Shown: positions 12,437-21,268, counted from the first letter of the stretch. The stretch: DNA of 27,780 nucleotides from Collinsella sp. (GCA_019414245.1 DXMK01000021.1:1-27780), one strand, 5' to 3'. The notes: generated by a model not told the origin, from the sequence alone. Numbers and translations: made by a program.

Positions 12437-14589
12437 TACGACCCACCGCCCAGAGCGCCAACCAGCGTGGCAACATCGACGGTGAGTGGGATGGAGCCGC
12501 CGCCGGGCAGAGGAATCTCCGCAAGCGTGAACACCGTACCGCTAATGGTGCGTTCGACTTGATATTCCAACGCCTCGCAAAGCGCCTTGGGATCGGTCAC
12601 GCCCAACGGAATACTTCGCAGCTTGTCTTGCGCTTGAGAGAGACCAGCAATGTCAGACCCCGGGCTCTTAATGACGTTGGCGGAATCGGTCAGCACTGGC
12701 TTTCGCAGGCGCAAGTCGCACGGTTCCAGACCCAACGCCGCCATGGACGCCGAAACGGTATCGCCGAGCCACGATGCGATGGAACCCAACGCGCCGCTGC
12801 CCCCTCCTAGGCCTTTAATCATCTCGTCCATAAGTTCGTCGGCCGAACCTTGGATATCACCGTATCCTACGAGCAGCCGTCCCCAAACATCCATGACGCC
12901 GTCGAGCACGCCGGCAACGCCGCCCGAGCGTTCCTTCAATGTCGAGAAAAATCGCGAAAGCACGTTGTTTTGCGCCGTCGCCTCATCGGGTGCCAACACC
13001 GCGGCAGAGATAGCACCGCGATCGCCGAGCCTGACTGCCGTGCTAAACGAAGAGTTGAGCTCATCGGGGCTCGAGATGGCACCCGAAACCGCAAGGGCAA
13101 CTACGCCGTTGCGACCGGGCGGAGCGATACGCGGACGCTCGCCCGAAAGCGCTTTGATGGCCTGGTCAAACGCATTGCTCGCACGGTCGGTCTCGTCTTC
13201 GGTCTGACGTTCGAGCTCGAGCTCTTTGTTGCGGCATTCGACGTAGTCTTCCAGGGCGTCTTTAAACTTGTCAAAGTGATACTCGAAGCCGTTTTCGATA
13301 GAGGTTGAAGGCGCCGCAACAGCACCAAGCGACGAAACGCCAAAATGGCATTTGCTGCATTTATCCTGTCCATCGTAATCGGCAACCGAAGCAAATCCGC
13401 TCGGCGTCCCTTTCTTATAGTTAGGGCAGGTCGTCCCGTAATGCAGATACGCCTTGTCATCGTTCACGCTCGTCGGCCACACCGCATCGGTATAGAGCTC
13501 CGTCGCCCGAACCTCATCAGAGTTGCGCGGCAACAGTGGAATATAGGAGGAAACCCTGTCTCCGTTCTCGGTTATATATGCCCGATCGACCTCCGCACTC
13601 GCATAGGTATAAAACGCCTTACGCGCCGCAGACTCTGCCCTCATCTCGACACTCGAGCCGTGGGGCTTCTCATTTGTCAGACGCCAATGGTAGTAGTCCT
13701 TCGCGCGATCAAGGGCAACTTGAGGCTCCCACGTAACGCTCGAAGCGTAATGCGGATTTTGAACACCGGAGAGATCCGTTAGGCTTTTCGCGCGCTCCCA
13801 CATACACGAACAGCTGCCGACCGAACCTTTATCCGATCCACCGCAATCCGCTAGCCAGGCACGCTCCTTTGCCTTCGCCGTCTCCTCCGATGCTTTTTGT
13901 AGCTCCTCGGCCGCGCGCTCCAGATCTTCCGACGCATCTTTAATGGCATCGGTCGAGATCTCGGAACCCTCGAGCGCAACAAAATCAGACTCGGATGTCC
14001 TGGGCACGGCAAGCGCCGTACCGGTATAGGTCACACTATCGGTATCCTGCGCCGACACCGCCTGCGTGGCACGCGCGGCGATCAGATACGGCAGAGCCGT
14101 CTCGATTTTCTGTAAGCCTTCCGATGCGCTTTTGGCAAACTTGTTGCGCGTTTTAATGATCTCAATCCCGGTGTCGACCATATTGCCGGCAACTGGTTCG
14201 GCACCCGGGATGAGGATGGCGACCAGGCCCGTCCCGATTGTGGCAAACCCCGCCAGCCCCAGACTCAAGATGCTCGCATCAACCACCGTGGCAGCCGTGT
14301 GATAGGACGACACTACGTTGGCACCCGCCAGCGCGCCGCTATCGGCCGCCACCTGGGTATCCCCGGCACGCGACATGCTCCATATCGCCGCGGTCGACGA
14401 AAACAACAACGTGAGCACCACTAGGATGACCACGGCAGAAGAAAGCGTGGTGTAGGCACCGTCTTCGATAAACAGGTCGATACCGGCGCGGCCCATAAAG
14501 CCGCCTCGCTTGCGATGGCAGCTCGGACGGCGCGTCAAAACGCATCTAGACCAGAAACGCTTAATCCCATGTAGCAATCCACGAATCAT
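12436..14589 (-). CDS. Large TadG-like secreted/membrane-anchored protein
   Basis: The 717-residue product has a basic N-terminus, a membrane helix at about 47-70 (LSSAVVILVVLTLLFSSTAA), and directly after it the TadG-type segment DTQVAADSGALAGANVV. A second hydrophobic stretch (about 103-128) follows, then a long, probably extracellular region. That region includes a charged coiled-coil segment (DLERAAEELQKASEETAKAKERAW), two cysteine clusters (CGGSDKGSVGSCSC; TTCPNYKKG and CSKCHFG), another acidic coil near EDYVECRNKELELERQ, and a glycine-rich C-terminus ending GALGGGS. The start at 14589 follows GGAGGGAG but overlaps tadE by 29 bases; ATG at 14496 is an alternative. TadG proteins are structural or anchoring parts of Tad pili. 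This one is unusually long. Confidence 0.75.
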   Translation of the reverse strand: MIRGLLHGIKRFWSRCVLTRRPSCHRKRGGFMGRAGIDLFIEDGAYTTLSSAVVILVVLTLLFSSTAAIWSMSRAGDTQVAADSGALAGANVVSSYHTAATVVDASILSLGLAGFATIGTGLVAILIPGAEPVAGNMVDTGIEIIKTRNKFAKSASEGLQKIETALPYLIAARATQAVSAQDTDSVTYTGTALAVPRTSESDFVALEGSEISTDAIKDASEDLERAAEELQKASEETAKAKERAWLADCGGSDKGSVGSCSCMWERAKSLTDLSGVQNPHYASSVTWEPQVALDRAKDYYHWRLTNEKPHGSSVEMRAESAARKAFYTYASAEVDRAYITENGDRVSSYIPLLPRNSDEVRATELYTDAVWPTSVNDDKAYLHYGTTCPNYKKGTPSGFASVADYDGQDKCSKCHFGVSSLGAVAAPSTSIENGFEYHFDKFKDALEDYVECRNKELELERQTEDETDRASNAFDQAIKALSGERPRIAPPGRNGVVALAVSGAISSPDELNSSFSTAVRLGDRGAISAAVLAPDEATAQNNVLSRFFSTLKERSGGVAGVLDGVMDVWGRLLVGYGDIQGSADELMDEMIKGLGGGSGALGSIASWLGDTVSASMAALGLEPCDLRLRKPVLTDSANVIKSPGSDIAGLSQAQDKLRSIPLGVTDPKALCEALEYQVERTISGTVFTLAEIPLPGGGSIPLTVDVATLVGALGGGS

Positions 14590-15097
14590 AATCTCCCTCC
14601 AGCCATTCGGGACGTGATTGATACGAGACATCGACCTTGAGCTCAACGTAGCCGCCCTCGGCGGTACCACCCATAGCCTGCGCAAACGCACCGATCACAG
14701 GCAACGGCCTGACCTCGCCGGAAACGGACACGGACGAGACGCCACCCGCACCGGCCCGACCAAGCTCGATATTCCACGACAACGGCCCGCCGGCATGAAA
14801 GATCGAAACGTTGGGCACCGCGGCAAGCCGGCGGCGGGTGAACTCCTTAAGATCGTCGTCCTCCGCCGTCGTCGTGGTCATGAGCCGCGCGGTCTCGGCG
14901 GCGGCAGACTCCATGACCGCGCGCGTATAGAGCAGGCACACCGGTTGCAGTGCGAGAAGGATGAGCGTCAGAAACGTCGGCAGCAAAAAAGCGGCCTCGA
15001 CCGTAGACTGCGCCCGGTCCTCGCGCGCGATATCAATACAACGCAATGTCCTTAGCGCCCGCAGCGGCGTCGATAACCGACGTCGAGGCAACGCCAT
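14561..15097 (-). CDS. TadE-like minor pilin
   Basis: Up to 178 residues. The core is IAREDRA-QSTVEA, the same processing motif as its neighbours, followed by a hydrophobic helix (AAFLLPTFLTLILLALQPVCLLYTRAVM), SAAAETARLMTTT, and a beta-rich C-terminal domain ending EGDYDSWIATWD. The helix-to-ETARLM pattern is typical of TadE. The start is uncertain. ATG at 15097 overlaps the preceding gene by 65 bases and has a weak ribosome binding site. TTG at 15046, just past the end of the preceding reading frame and preceded closely by AAGGA, would give a leader length more like the other pilins. Confidence 0.75.
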   Translation of the reverse strand: MALPRRRLSTPLRALRTLRCIDIAREDRAQSTVEAAFLLPTFLTLILLALQPVCLLYTRAVMESAAAETARLMTTTTAEDDDLKEFTRRRLAAVPNVSIFHAGGPLSWNIELGRAGAGGVSSVSVSGEVRPLPVIGAFAQAMGGTAEGGYVELKVDVSYQSRPEWLEGDYDSWIATWD

Positions 15098-15251
15098 GGG
15101 ATGCCGCCCGCTCAACCAGCGCCGCCAAGCGCCCATCGGTGCCGGCACGCCAAAGTCCCGCGATCGCCAGCACGATCGATAACAGCGCCACCGTGACGAT
15201 GGCGTATTCGACCGTCGCCTGGGCAGATTCCTCACGCAGGACATCATGCAT
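15033..15251 (-). CDS. Small pilin-like protein, 72 aa
   Basis: The 72-residue product MHDVLREESA-QATVEYAIV has a 10-residue leader, the shared cleavage motif with Glu at +5, and one hydrophobic helix (IVTVALLSIVLAIAGLW). A short tail contains GTDGRLAALVERAASHGV and ends KDIALY. Size and pattern fit a Flp-type or minor pilin distinct from the main candidate at 15780. The ATG lies two bases beyond the upstream stop codon, and GGAGGG lies within the end of that upstream gene. Confidence 0.75.
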   Translation of the reverse strand: MHDVLREESAQATVEYAIVTVALLSIVLAIAGLWRAGTDGRLAALVERAASHGVASTSVIDAAAGAKDIALY

Positions 15252-15252
15252 T

Positions 15253-15816
15253 TCACGATCCCTCCTTTGAGTCCGTTGCCTGCGGGCTCAGGCGCACGGC
15301 GCGCAGACGACACGAAGCATCGCCAGCATCCGCGGCAATTGTCACCATATCGACCCAGCCGCGTCCGTCGCGCACGATGGCGCCCCACACGTTTCCCTTG
15401 ATGTCGAGATAGCCGCTCAGAGCAAGTTGCGCCGTGGGTACCTCGCGATAGGCACGCAGCATATCCGCCGCCGCTTCGGTCATCGGTCGGTCCTCGGACC
15501 ATGCAAGCCGGACCGCAATCGCGTTGCCCTCAGGCGAATCCGTCGCAGTGCCAGACCGCTTGTCGAGCGTCCGCAGAAAGGTTTGCGCCGTGACAGCGAC
15601 ATCCGAATCGTCCGCATCTCGCATCTCATCTTTTTGAGACGCCACCGCCGAATCTGAGCCCAAATCGGAGGCGGTCCCAGGACGCTGCTGCCGCGCGGCG
15701 TTAAGCCCCCAAAGCACCGCCGCTATCGCCACGGTCAGGCAAGCAAACACCAGCAGCACCCCGATGGGGCGCTCGCCCTCTACAGGCTGTTGATGCCCTC
15801 GCTGATCGCATCCCAT
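15253..15816 (-). CDS. Membrane-anchored protein of unknown function in the Tad operon
   Basis: I do not recognise a family. It has one N-terminal membrane helix (IGVLLVFACLTVAIAAVLWGL, about residues 18-38 from the ATG at 15816). A polar linker (ARQQRPGTASDLGSDSAVASQKDEM region) leads to a C-terminal domain of about 100 residues with FLRTLDKR, VRLAWSEDRPMTEAAADMLRAY and GNVWGAIVRDGRGWVDMVTI. The domain would sit outside the cytoplasm. The ATG at 15816 overlaps the flp gene by 37 bases; GTG at 15759 is an alternative that removes the overlap but shortens the N-terminus. Position between two pilin genes suggests a pilus accessory role. Confidence 0.65.
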   Translation of the reverse strand: MGCDQRGHQQPVEGERPIGVLLVFACLTVAIAAVLWGLNAARQQRPGTASDLGSDSAVASQKDEMRDADDSDVAVTAQTFLRTLDKRSGTATDSPEGNAIAVRLAWSEDRPMTEAAADMLRAYREVPTAQLALSGYLDIKGNVWGAIVRDGRGWVDMVTIAADAGDASCRLRAVRLSPQATDSKEGS

Positions 15817-16013
15817 AGCTCTTTAACCTTGCCTTTAAATGCAACGATGGCAATAATCGCGATCACCACAAGTACGCCCACTAAAATGGCGTACTCGGTG
15901 GTACCCTGCGCGCTCTCCTCCTGCAACAGCTCCTTGGCATGCTGGCGAGTGTGAATCGCCCGGCAAAAAGCCCAGCTCCAAGCCTTGTCAGCAACTTCGA
16001 CCATCGTGTTCAT
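15780..16013 (-). CDS. flp: Flp-type major pilin candidate
   Basis: The 77-residue product has an unusually long leader (about 35 residues, MNTMVEVADKAWSWAFCRAI then HTRQHAKELLQEESA) before the processing motif QGTTEYAIL. A hydrophobic helix (VGVLVVIAIIAIVAF) and a short tail KGKVKELWDAISEGINSL follow. Mature length of about 42 residues and the TEYA signature fit the Flp/Fap pilin family, whose subunits polymerise into the Tad pilus. The likely cut is after Ala in ESA-Q, giving Glu at +5; a cut after Gly would put Glu at +3. A strong GGGAGG lies before the ATG. It is the first pilin gene after tadC. Confidence 0.85.
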   Translation of the reverse strand: MNTMVEVADKAWSWAFCRAIHTRQHAKELLQEESAQGTTEYAILVGVLVVIAIIAIVAFKGKVKELWDAISEGINSL

Positions 16014-16023
16014 GTATTCCTCC

Positions 16024-16665
16024 CTACATCATCCCGCCTGCTCCCAGCAGCGGGCCCAATATGGACAGAAGCAACGCCGGCAAGATGAGCGTGCCGGTGG
16101 GAATCAACAGCTTGACGGGCGCACGCTCGATCTCGCGCTCGACCGCGGCGCGATGAGCCGCACGGATCTCGCGACTTTGAGCGGCCAGCGTCTCGGCAAG
16201 TGGGGCACCCAGGGCGAGCGCCTGCCCCACCGTGATGGCAAAGGTCTCGAGCGCTCGCACGTCCAGGTCGCGCGCGGCGGCCAACAACTCGTCCTCACGC
16301 GTGCCCACGCCCACCTGCCACGCCATGCAGGCGCGCTCAAGGCGAAGAGCCAGCACTGACCGGCGGTTGGCGCAGAAAATCTCAAGCGCCGCATCAAACG
16401 AAAGACCGGCCGAAAGACCCAAGCGCACAACATCGATCATCTCGGACACTTCGCCGAGCGACACTCGCGCCGGGCCGCCCGCTCCAACCGCGCCCTTCAC
16501 TCGCGCGGTCAGAGCATCGACCACCGAGCGACCCGCGGCAGCGACCAGCACCGCCTCGCGCTTGCAGGCCCCTGCGATCTTGCGTGCATCCGCCCGATCA
16601 AAACCCGTCGCGACAAATACACTCAGGGCGCACAGGCAAGCCGCAACTGCAACCGAGGCGCTCAT
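16024..16665 (-). CDS. tadC: Tad inner-membrane platform protein TadC
   Basis: GspF-domain membrane protein that forms, with TadB, the platform on which the TadA ATPase drives pilus assembly. The 213-residue product starts with a membrane segment (MSASVAVAACLCALSVFVAT). The T2SSF domain contains SLGEVSEMIDVVRLGLSAGL, SFDAALEIF, the ARDLDVRALETFAITVGQALALGAPLAETL repeat characteristic of the family, and a C-terminal helix (LLIPTGTLILPALLLSILGPLL). It starts with ATG overlapping the tadB stop codon (ATGA), so translation is coupled. Confidence 0.88.
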   Translation of the reverse strand: MSASVAVAACLCALSVFVATGFDRADARKIAGACKREAVLVAAAGRSVVDALTARVKGAVGAGGPARVSLGEVSEMIDVVRLGLSAGLSFDAALEIFCANRRSVLALRLERACMAWQVGVGTREDELLAAARDLDVRALETFAITVGQALALGAPLAETLAAQSREIRAAHRAAVEREIERAPVKLLIPTGTLILPALLLSILGPLLGAGGMM

Positions 16666-17588
16666 AGCTCCACCCGCATAATGCGCCGGATAACCACCAG
16701 GGCAACGGCGTTGAGGGCAAGACCCAGCACCACAGCGCCCGCGCCGGCAGGCGTCGCAAGACCGCGACGAAAATCTGCCGAAAGCAGCGCCAACACCGCG
16801 CACATGCCCGCCGGCATCGCCGCGACCATATGCGCAGACATGCGAGCCTGCGACGTCTTAACATCCAGGCGGCGCTTGAGCTCAATGCGCTCCCCCACCA
16901 TGCTCGACGCCTCGGACAGTAAGTCGGCAAGCGGAGCGCCGGTGCGCTGAGACACCTTAAGCGCCAAGGTCACAAGCGAAAGACCGGGGGCGTCGATACG
17001 TACGAGCAAGTCATCGAGCGCGTCGGTCGCCGAGATGCCGCAATCGATCGCCGCCGCCACCCGCAAAAACTCGGTATGCACTGGCTCTTGCGCATGAGCG
17101 CCCACAAAGCGCATGCCCTGGGCCAGCGAATGTCCCGAGGCAAGCGACATGGAAAGTGCGGTAAACGCCTCGGGCATCGCCTCTTCTGCATCGTGTTGCT
17201 CGCGCCGGCTCTCAAAGCCATCCCGGGCGGCACCAACGGCAAACGGAGCAACAAGTCCCAAGGCAAATCCGAGGGGCGATAACGACACCATCGTTAGTAA
17301 AACGCAGCAGACACCGCTCGATAGCAGCAGAAACGCCAAACGTCCCGAAGCATCTTCGATCACGAGGCCAAGGCGATGCGCCGGAGCCAGCGATGCCCAC
17401 GAACGGGCGATCTTTTTCAGCAGATCGTTTTCCACCAGCTCACGCGGCAGCTTCTCTGCCACCGTCTCGAGCGCCTGACGTGCCAGCTCCGCCGGCGGTA
17501 CCTGCGGCACACGAGGTTCCGCCCCGCACGCCGTCGCGACAGAAAGCCCTGCCAAGCCCCCTACGACGAGGGGCACAGTGATCTCCAT
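16662..17588 (-). CDS. tadB: Tad inner-membrane platform protein TadB
   Basis: The 308-residue GspF-type platform protein partners TadC. It has an N-terminal hydrophobic segment, a cytoplasmic stretch, a central membrane pair (LAFLLLSSGVCCVLLTMV and LGFALGLVAPFAVG), and the T2SSF domain: EEAMPEAFTALSMSLASGHSLAQGM, ATDALDDLLVR and LALKVSQRTGAPLADLLSEAS. Two C-terminal membrane helices follow, ending RRIMRVEL. A full AGGAGG four to six bases before the ATG at 17588 decides the start, although this overlaps tadA by 28 bases. Confidence 0.9.
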   Translation of the reverse strand: MEITVPLVVGGLAGLSVATACGAEPRVPQVPPAELARQALETVAEKLPRELVENDLLKKIARSWASLAPAHRLGLVIEDASGRLAFLLLSSGVCCVLLTMVSLSPLGFALGLVAPFAVGAARDGFESRREQHDAEEAMPEAFTALSMSLASGHSLAQGMRFVGAHAQEPVHTEFLRVAAAIDCGISATDALDDLLVRIDAPGLSLVTLALKVSQRTGAPLADLLSEASSMVGERIELKRRLDVKTSQARMSAHMVAAMPAGMCAVLALLSADFRRGLATPAGAGAVVLGLALNAVALVVIRRIMRVEL

Positions 17589-18889
17589 TCGTCCACCTCC
17601 TCTTGTGTGAGCGTCCCCGACCGCAGGCCTTCTGCGATAAACGGCGGCTCGCGGTCAAGCGTCCAGGTGCGCTCGGCGGCATCGAACGTCACATAGCGCT
17701 CGAGCTCTACGCCGCCCGATGCGGCGCGTCGCACCCCCGAATACGAGGAGACGAAGCGCCTGCCATCGGCGTGGCGCTCGGACATCACGATACCGTCGAG
17801 TGCCATGGCAATCTGCTCCTCGATGAGCTCGCTCGGCAGATCGATGCCATAACGTGCAAGCAACGTCAGACGCACCACGGTCTCCTGTTCTGAACCCGCA
17901 TGAAGCGTGGTGAGCGACCCGTCGTGGCCCGTGTTCATGGCCTGCAACATGTCGCAGCACTCGGCACCGCGCACCTCGCCCACCACGATGCGGTCGGGGC
18001 GCATGCGCAGGGCATTAGTCACCAGGTCGCGGATCGTCACCGCGCCCTCGCCCTCAATTGAAGCCTCGCGCGCCTCTAGGCGCACCACGTGCGGATGATG
18101 CGCAAACTTGAGCTCGGCAGAGTCCTCGATCGTCACGATGCGCTCGCCGGTGGAAATCTCACATGACAACGCGTTGAGCAGGGTGGTCTTACCAGATCCC
18201 GTGCCTCCCGCAACCGCCAAGTCCTGTCGCAGCGACACCGCACACGACAGCAGCTGCGCATACCAAAGCGGCAGCGATCCCAACCCCACGAGCTCGTCCA
18301 GCGAGCAGATACGGTCCGAGAACTTTCGGATGGTGAGAATCGGTCCGTCAATCGCCACAGGCGGAATCACCGCGTTGACGCGATAGCCCGTTTTGAGGCG
18401 GGCGTTGACGATGGGGCTGCGCTCGTCGATACGGCGGCCAAGTGGCGAGATAATGCGGTCGATAAGCACACGGATCTGCTCATCATCCTCAAACGCATGC
18501 TCGATGGGGTACAAGACGCCGCCGCGTTCAAAGAAAGCCGAGCGGCAGCCGTTGATCATGATCTCGGTAACGGTGTCGTCCTCGATGAGCGGCTGCAACG
18601 GCCCCAAGCCCACCACGTCATCCAAAATCTCGTCGATGATGGCCTCGCGCTCGGGCGTCGCGAGATCGGTCGGCTCCTCAACATTGAGCGCCGCCTCCAC
18701 CGCAGGACGCAATTCCGAGCGGGCAAGTGCCGGGTCGATATAGGCGCTGATACGCGCCACTTCGTCGTAACCCATGCGGTCCATCACGGCGCGCTTGGTG
18801 CGTCGTTTCACGGCGCGGCGACGCCCCGCATCTACAGGCGCTGCCGCCGCCGCAGCGCCGGCAGCCTTAATCCTCGTTTGCAGGCTCAT
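17561..18889 (-). CDS. tadA: Tad pilus assembly ATPase TadA (CpaF family)
   Basis: Secretion ATPase of the type II/IV superfamily that powers Flp pilus extension (and probably retraction) as a cytoplasmic hexamer. The 442-residue product has an alanine- and arginine-rich N-terminal tail, an N-terminal domain with DDVVGLGPLQPLIEDDTVTEIMING, and ERSPIVNARLKTGYRVNAVIPP. It then has Walker A AGGTGSGKTT (227-236), the Asp box VTIEDSAELKF, Walker B region DRIVVGEVRGAE, and the His box GHDGSLTTLHAG. All key residues are present. Its ATG overlaps the tadZ stop codon (ATGA). Confidence 0.95.
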   Translation of the reverse strand: MSLQTRIKAAGAAAAAAPVDAGRRRAVKRRTKRAVMDRMGYDEVARISAYIDPALARSELRPAVEAALNVEEPTDLATPEREAIIDEILDDVVGLGPLQPLIEDDTVTEIMINGCRSAFFERGGVLYPIEHAFEDDEQIRVLIDRIISPLGRRIDERSPIVNARLKTGYRVNAVIPPVAIDGPILTIRKFSDRICSLDELVGLGSLPLWYAQLLSCAVSLRQDLAVAGGTGSGKTTLLNALSCEISTGERIVTIEDSAELKFAHHPHVVRLEAREASIEGEGAVTIRDLVTNALRMRPDRIVVGEVRGAECCDMLQAMNTGHDGSLTTLHAGSEQETVVRLTLLARYGIDLPSELIEEQIAMALDGIVMSERHADGRRFVSSYSGVRRAASGGVELERYVTFDAAERTWTLDREPPFIAEGLRSGTLTQEEVDEWRSLCPSS

Positions 18890-20538
18890 CGCTGATCACC
18901 CTCGTGCGACCAGGGAAGGCGGATACGCGGGCGTTCGGTGCGCATTGCACGGTCGGCGACCATATCGCTCCAAGGGCCGACGGCGCACCCCAGTTCCACG
19001 AGCATCTCGCGCGTGGCCTCGCGCACGCTGGTCGCAAAAGCGCTGGTCTGCCCCACTGCCTCGTCAGCACGCCCAAACGCCATGAGCGCGGCGAGATCCT
19101 GCCCGCCATCGGCGATACGAATCTTGGAGCTCAACGCACAGGCAATCTCAAAGCGCATAGCGACGTCCTCGTCTGCCCCGCGCGCACCGAACCGGTTGAA
19201 CACGGCGCTCATACGCGTGCGCGGCACACCTACTCGACTTGCCAGTTCAATGACGCGCGACGCCGATGCCGCGGACGACACCGCCGCATCGCCAACGACC
19301 AGGCAACGGTCGCTCGCCGCCACCGCAGCCGCCACGGCGTCGCCCCAAAAGACCGAGGTATCGATAAAGACCACGTCGGATTCGCGACGCAGGACATCAA
19401 GCAGTAGCTCCACCGGACGTGCCATGAGCTCGGCTTGCTCGGGCGCCGCGACGGGACCCCAGAGCGTAACGCCCGGCGCCACGCGCATCGATGTGGCTAC
19501 GATATCCGGCTCGGTGAGCGCGCCCGCCGCCGATGGCTCGATAAGTGCCGCCATATCGCGCGGAGCATCGACGCCTAACAAGTCGTAAAGGTTTCCAAAC
19601 ATCAGGTCCAGGTCGAGCACGGCGGCACGCAAGCCCAACAGCGACGATGTGTGTGCCATGGCGGCAACGATCGTCGACTTGCCGCAACCGCCCGAACCCG
19701 AAATAGCGCAGATGACTGGAGCTCGATGCGGCGGAGCGGTAGCGTCTGCCGGCGGCATCGGAGGCGGCGGGGCGGGCGTCGGTGACAGCGTCCCCGTCTC
19801 CCCCGCCGCAACCACGTGCTGCGTCCAAGCCGGCATGGCTGCTTGTTCGGTCTGCGAGGCAGGCTCGTTCTGCGCAATCTGCTCATGCTGCATCAGCGAC
19901 AACTCGCCGCACCCGGCAAGGCCCTCAACTTCGTCGAGTTCATCCGCCAGATTCACGCCGTGCACGTATCCCATATCTACTGCCGGGGAGTCGCCAGCAT
20001 GCTGCGCCGGCCCTCCAGCGTCATCGTATACAAGGGGGTTCCGGGGGCGCCGACCATGCTCGGCTTCCGCTTTTCCATAATCATCAACACGCGGGCCTCT
20101 TGTAGCGCGAGGCGCCCCGGGTTCCCTATCAACAAAAGCATCGGGCTCAATCGTCATGCGCCGATCGGAATCAACCGCTCCCTCGCCCGCGCGCCCGTTG
20201 CCGCATATACTGTGTGCAGCGATGACCTCGGTCGCCCCCGCGCGAAACAGCCCCTCGATATCCGACGGATCGAGCGCTTCTATCAACACGACCACGCGAC
20301 TCACGCGGCCTTCGGCCGTCAGGCGCGCAACAGTCTTGCGCACATCTTCGGTATCAAACAGAGACGCCGCGATGATGGCAGCCCCGCGGCGCGACGGAAA
20401 CGCCCGCGCCATGGAAACCAGCCCGTCCAGGTCACCCACGCGAAGCACCTGTGCACCCGCATCACGGCCCTCGACTTCCCGCTGCAACAGCCCGTAATCG
20501 CCGCACGCGCAGCACGCAAGCCAGATCGCCTTCATCAC
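18886..20538 (-). CDS. tadZ: Tad localisation ATPase TadZ/CpaE-like
   Basis: MinD/ParA-like protein that places the Tad machine at its assembly site. The 550-residue product has a degenerate receiver-like N-terminal domain (about 1-115; IAASLFDTEDVRKTVARL, VVVLIEALDPSDIEGLFRAGATEVI). A long low-complexity linker follows (about 117-273, ending in a proline-rich PTPAPPPPMPPADATAPP). The ATPase domain has deviant Walker A SGSGGCGKST (280-289), DLDLMFGNLYDLLG and VVFIDTSVFWGD. The linker is longer than usual. The start may be GTG at 20538, with GGAGG six bases before, or the next codon ATG at 20535; both overlap the end of cpaB. Confidence 0.9.
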   Translation of the reverse strand: MMKAIWLACCACGDYGLLQREVEGRDAGAQVLRVGDLDGLVSMARAFPSRRGAAIIAASLFDTEDVRKTVARLTAEGRVSRVVVLIEALDPSDIEGLFRAGATEVIAAHSICGNGRAGEGAVDSDRRMTIEPDAFVDREPGAPRATRGPRVDDYGKAEAEHGRRPRNPLVYDDAGGPAQHAGDSPAVDMGYVHGVNLADELDEVEGLAGCGELSLMQHEQIAQNEPASQTEQAAMPAWTQHVVAAGETGTLSPTPAPPPPMPPADATAPPHRAPVICAISGSGGCGKSTIVAAMAHTSSLLGLRAAVLDLDLMFGNLYDLLGVDAPRDMAALIEPSAAGALTEPDIVATSMRVAPGVTLWGPVAAPEQAELMARPVELLLDVLRRESDVVFIDTSVFWGDAVAAAVAASDRCLVVGDAAVSSAASASRVIELASRVGVPRTRMSAVFNRFGARGADEDVAMRFEIACALSSKIRIADGGQDLAALMAFGRADEAVGQTSAFATSVREATREMLVELGCAVGPWSDMVADRAMRTERPRIRLPWSHEGDQR

Positions 20539-21194
20539 TCGTCGCCTCCGCTCTTTTTGCCGCGCGCCGTGGCGGGAATCGTCAAGCTGACCGTTCCCTT
20601 GCCCGAGGCTCCCAGCAGTTCCTTGACGTCTTCGGGGTCAGCCGCCAGCGTCACCCATTCGATCTTGCCCTCGCGCGTGGCACCGGAATCCTCACTGGTA
20701 TCGATCACGTACGCGCCGCACAGCCGATCGGTCACGCCGTCTTTTTGCACATACACATCCACGTAGCTGCCCACGCCCGTAGCACCGCCGACCGAGTGCT
20801 CGGCATCGACCGCCACCGAAACGGCGACCTTGCCCTTAGGCACCTCGAGCTTGCGGCTCTCGACCTTGGTGTAGACATTGCAGATCACGGCGTTTTTGGG
20901 AATACGCGAAGTCGTCACGTCGCCGCGCACCTGGCGCAGCTCGGTCGCCGCGTCACGCGGCAGCAGACTCGTCAGCCACTCCTGGGTTATGACATTGGTC
21001 TCATCGAGGGTCTCGCCCACATCGATATCGCGCGCCGCGACGCATACCTCGACGCGATCGCCACCGTACTTGGCCAAGGTCTCAGCCTGGACCTGTTCGG
21101 CTTGTGAGCGGATCGATGAGCCGTAAACCATGCAGAGCAGAGCAGCGAGCACGCCCGCGACCAGACTGATGGCGATGCGCTTGCTCTTGTTCAC
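20535..21194 (-). CDS. cpaB: Flp pilus assembly protein CpaB (RcpC), SAF domain
   Basis: First gene of the Tad operon. The 219-residue product has an N-terminal membrane anchor (RIAISLVAGVLAALLCMVYG) and then an extracytoplasmic SAF domain. The SAF part contains VEVCVAARDIDVGETLDETNVITQEWL and IPKNAVICNVYTKVESRKLEVPKGKVAVSVAVD, followed by GSYVDVYVQKDGVT, a common CpaB pattern. In diderms CpaB works with the secretin, but no secretin gene is present, so here it probably acts at the cell wall face. GTG at 21194 is preferred for AGGAG five bases upstream; ATG at 21209 is an alternative. Confidence 0.9.
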   Translation of the reverse strand: MNKSKRIAISLVAGVLAALLCMVYGSSIRSQAEQVQAETLAKYGGDRVEVCVAARDIDVGETLDETNVITQEWLTSLLPRDAATELRQVRGDVTTSRIPKNAVICNVYTKVESRKLEVPKGKVAVSVAVDAEHSVGGATGVGSYVDVYVQKDGVTDRLCGAYVIDTSEDSGATREGKIEWVTLAADPEDVKELLGASGKGTVSLTIPATARGKKSGGDE

Positions 21195-21268
21195 GGCCGC
21201 TCCTCTCATGGCAGTGCCGGGCGAATGCCCGTACCACCATTGTCTGGGCGGTCAGAGTGCAAAGCGGC

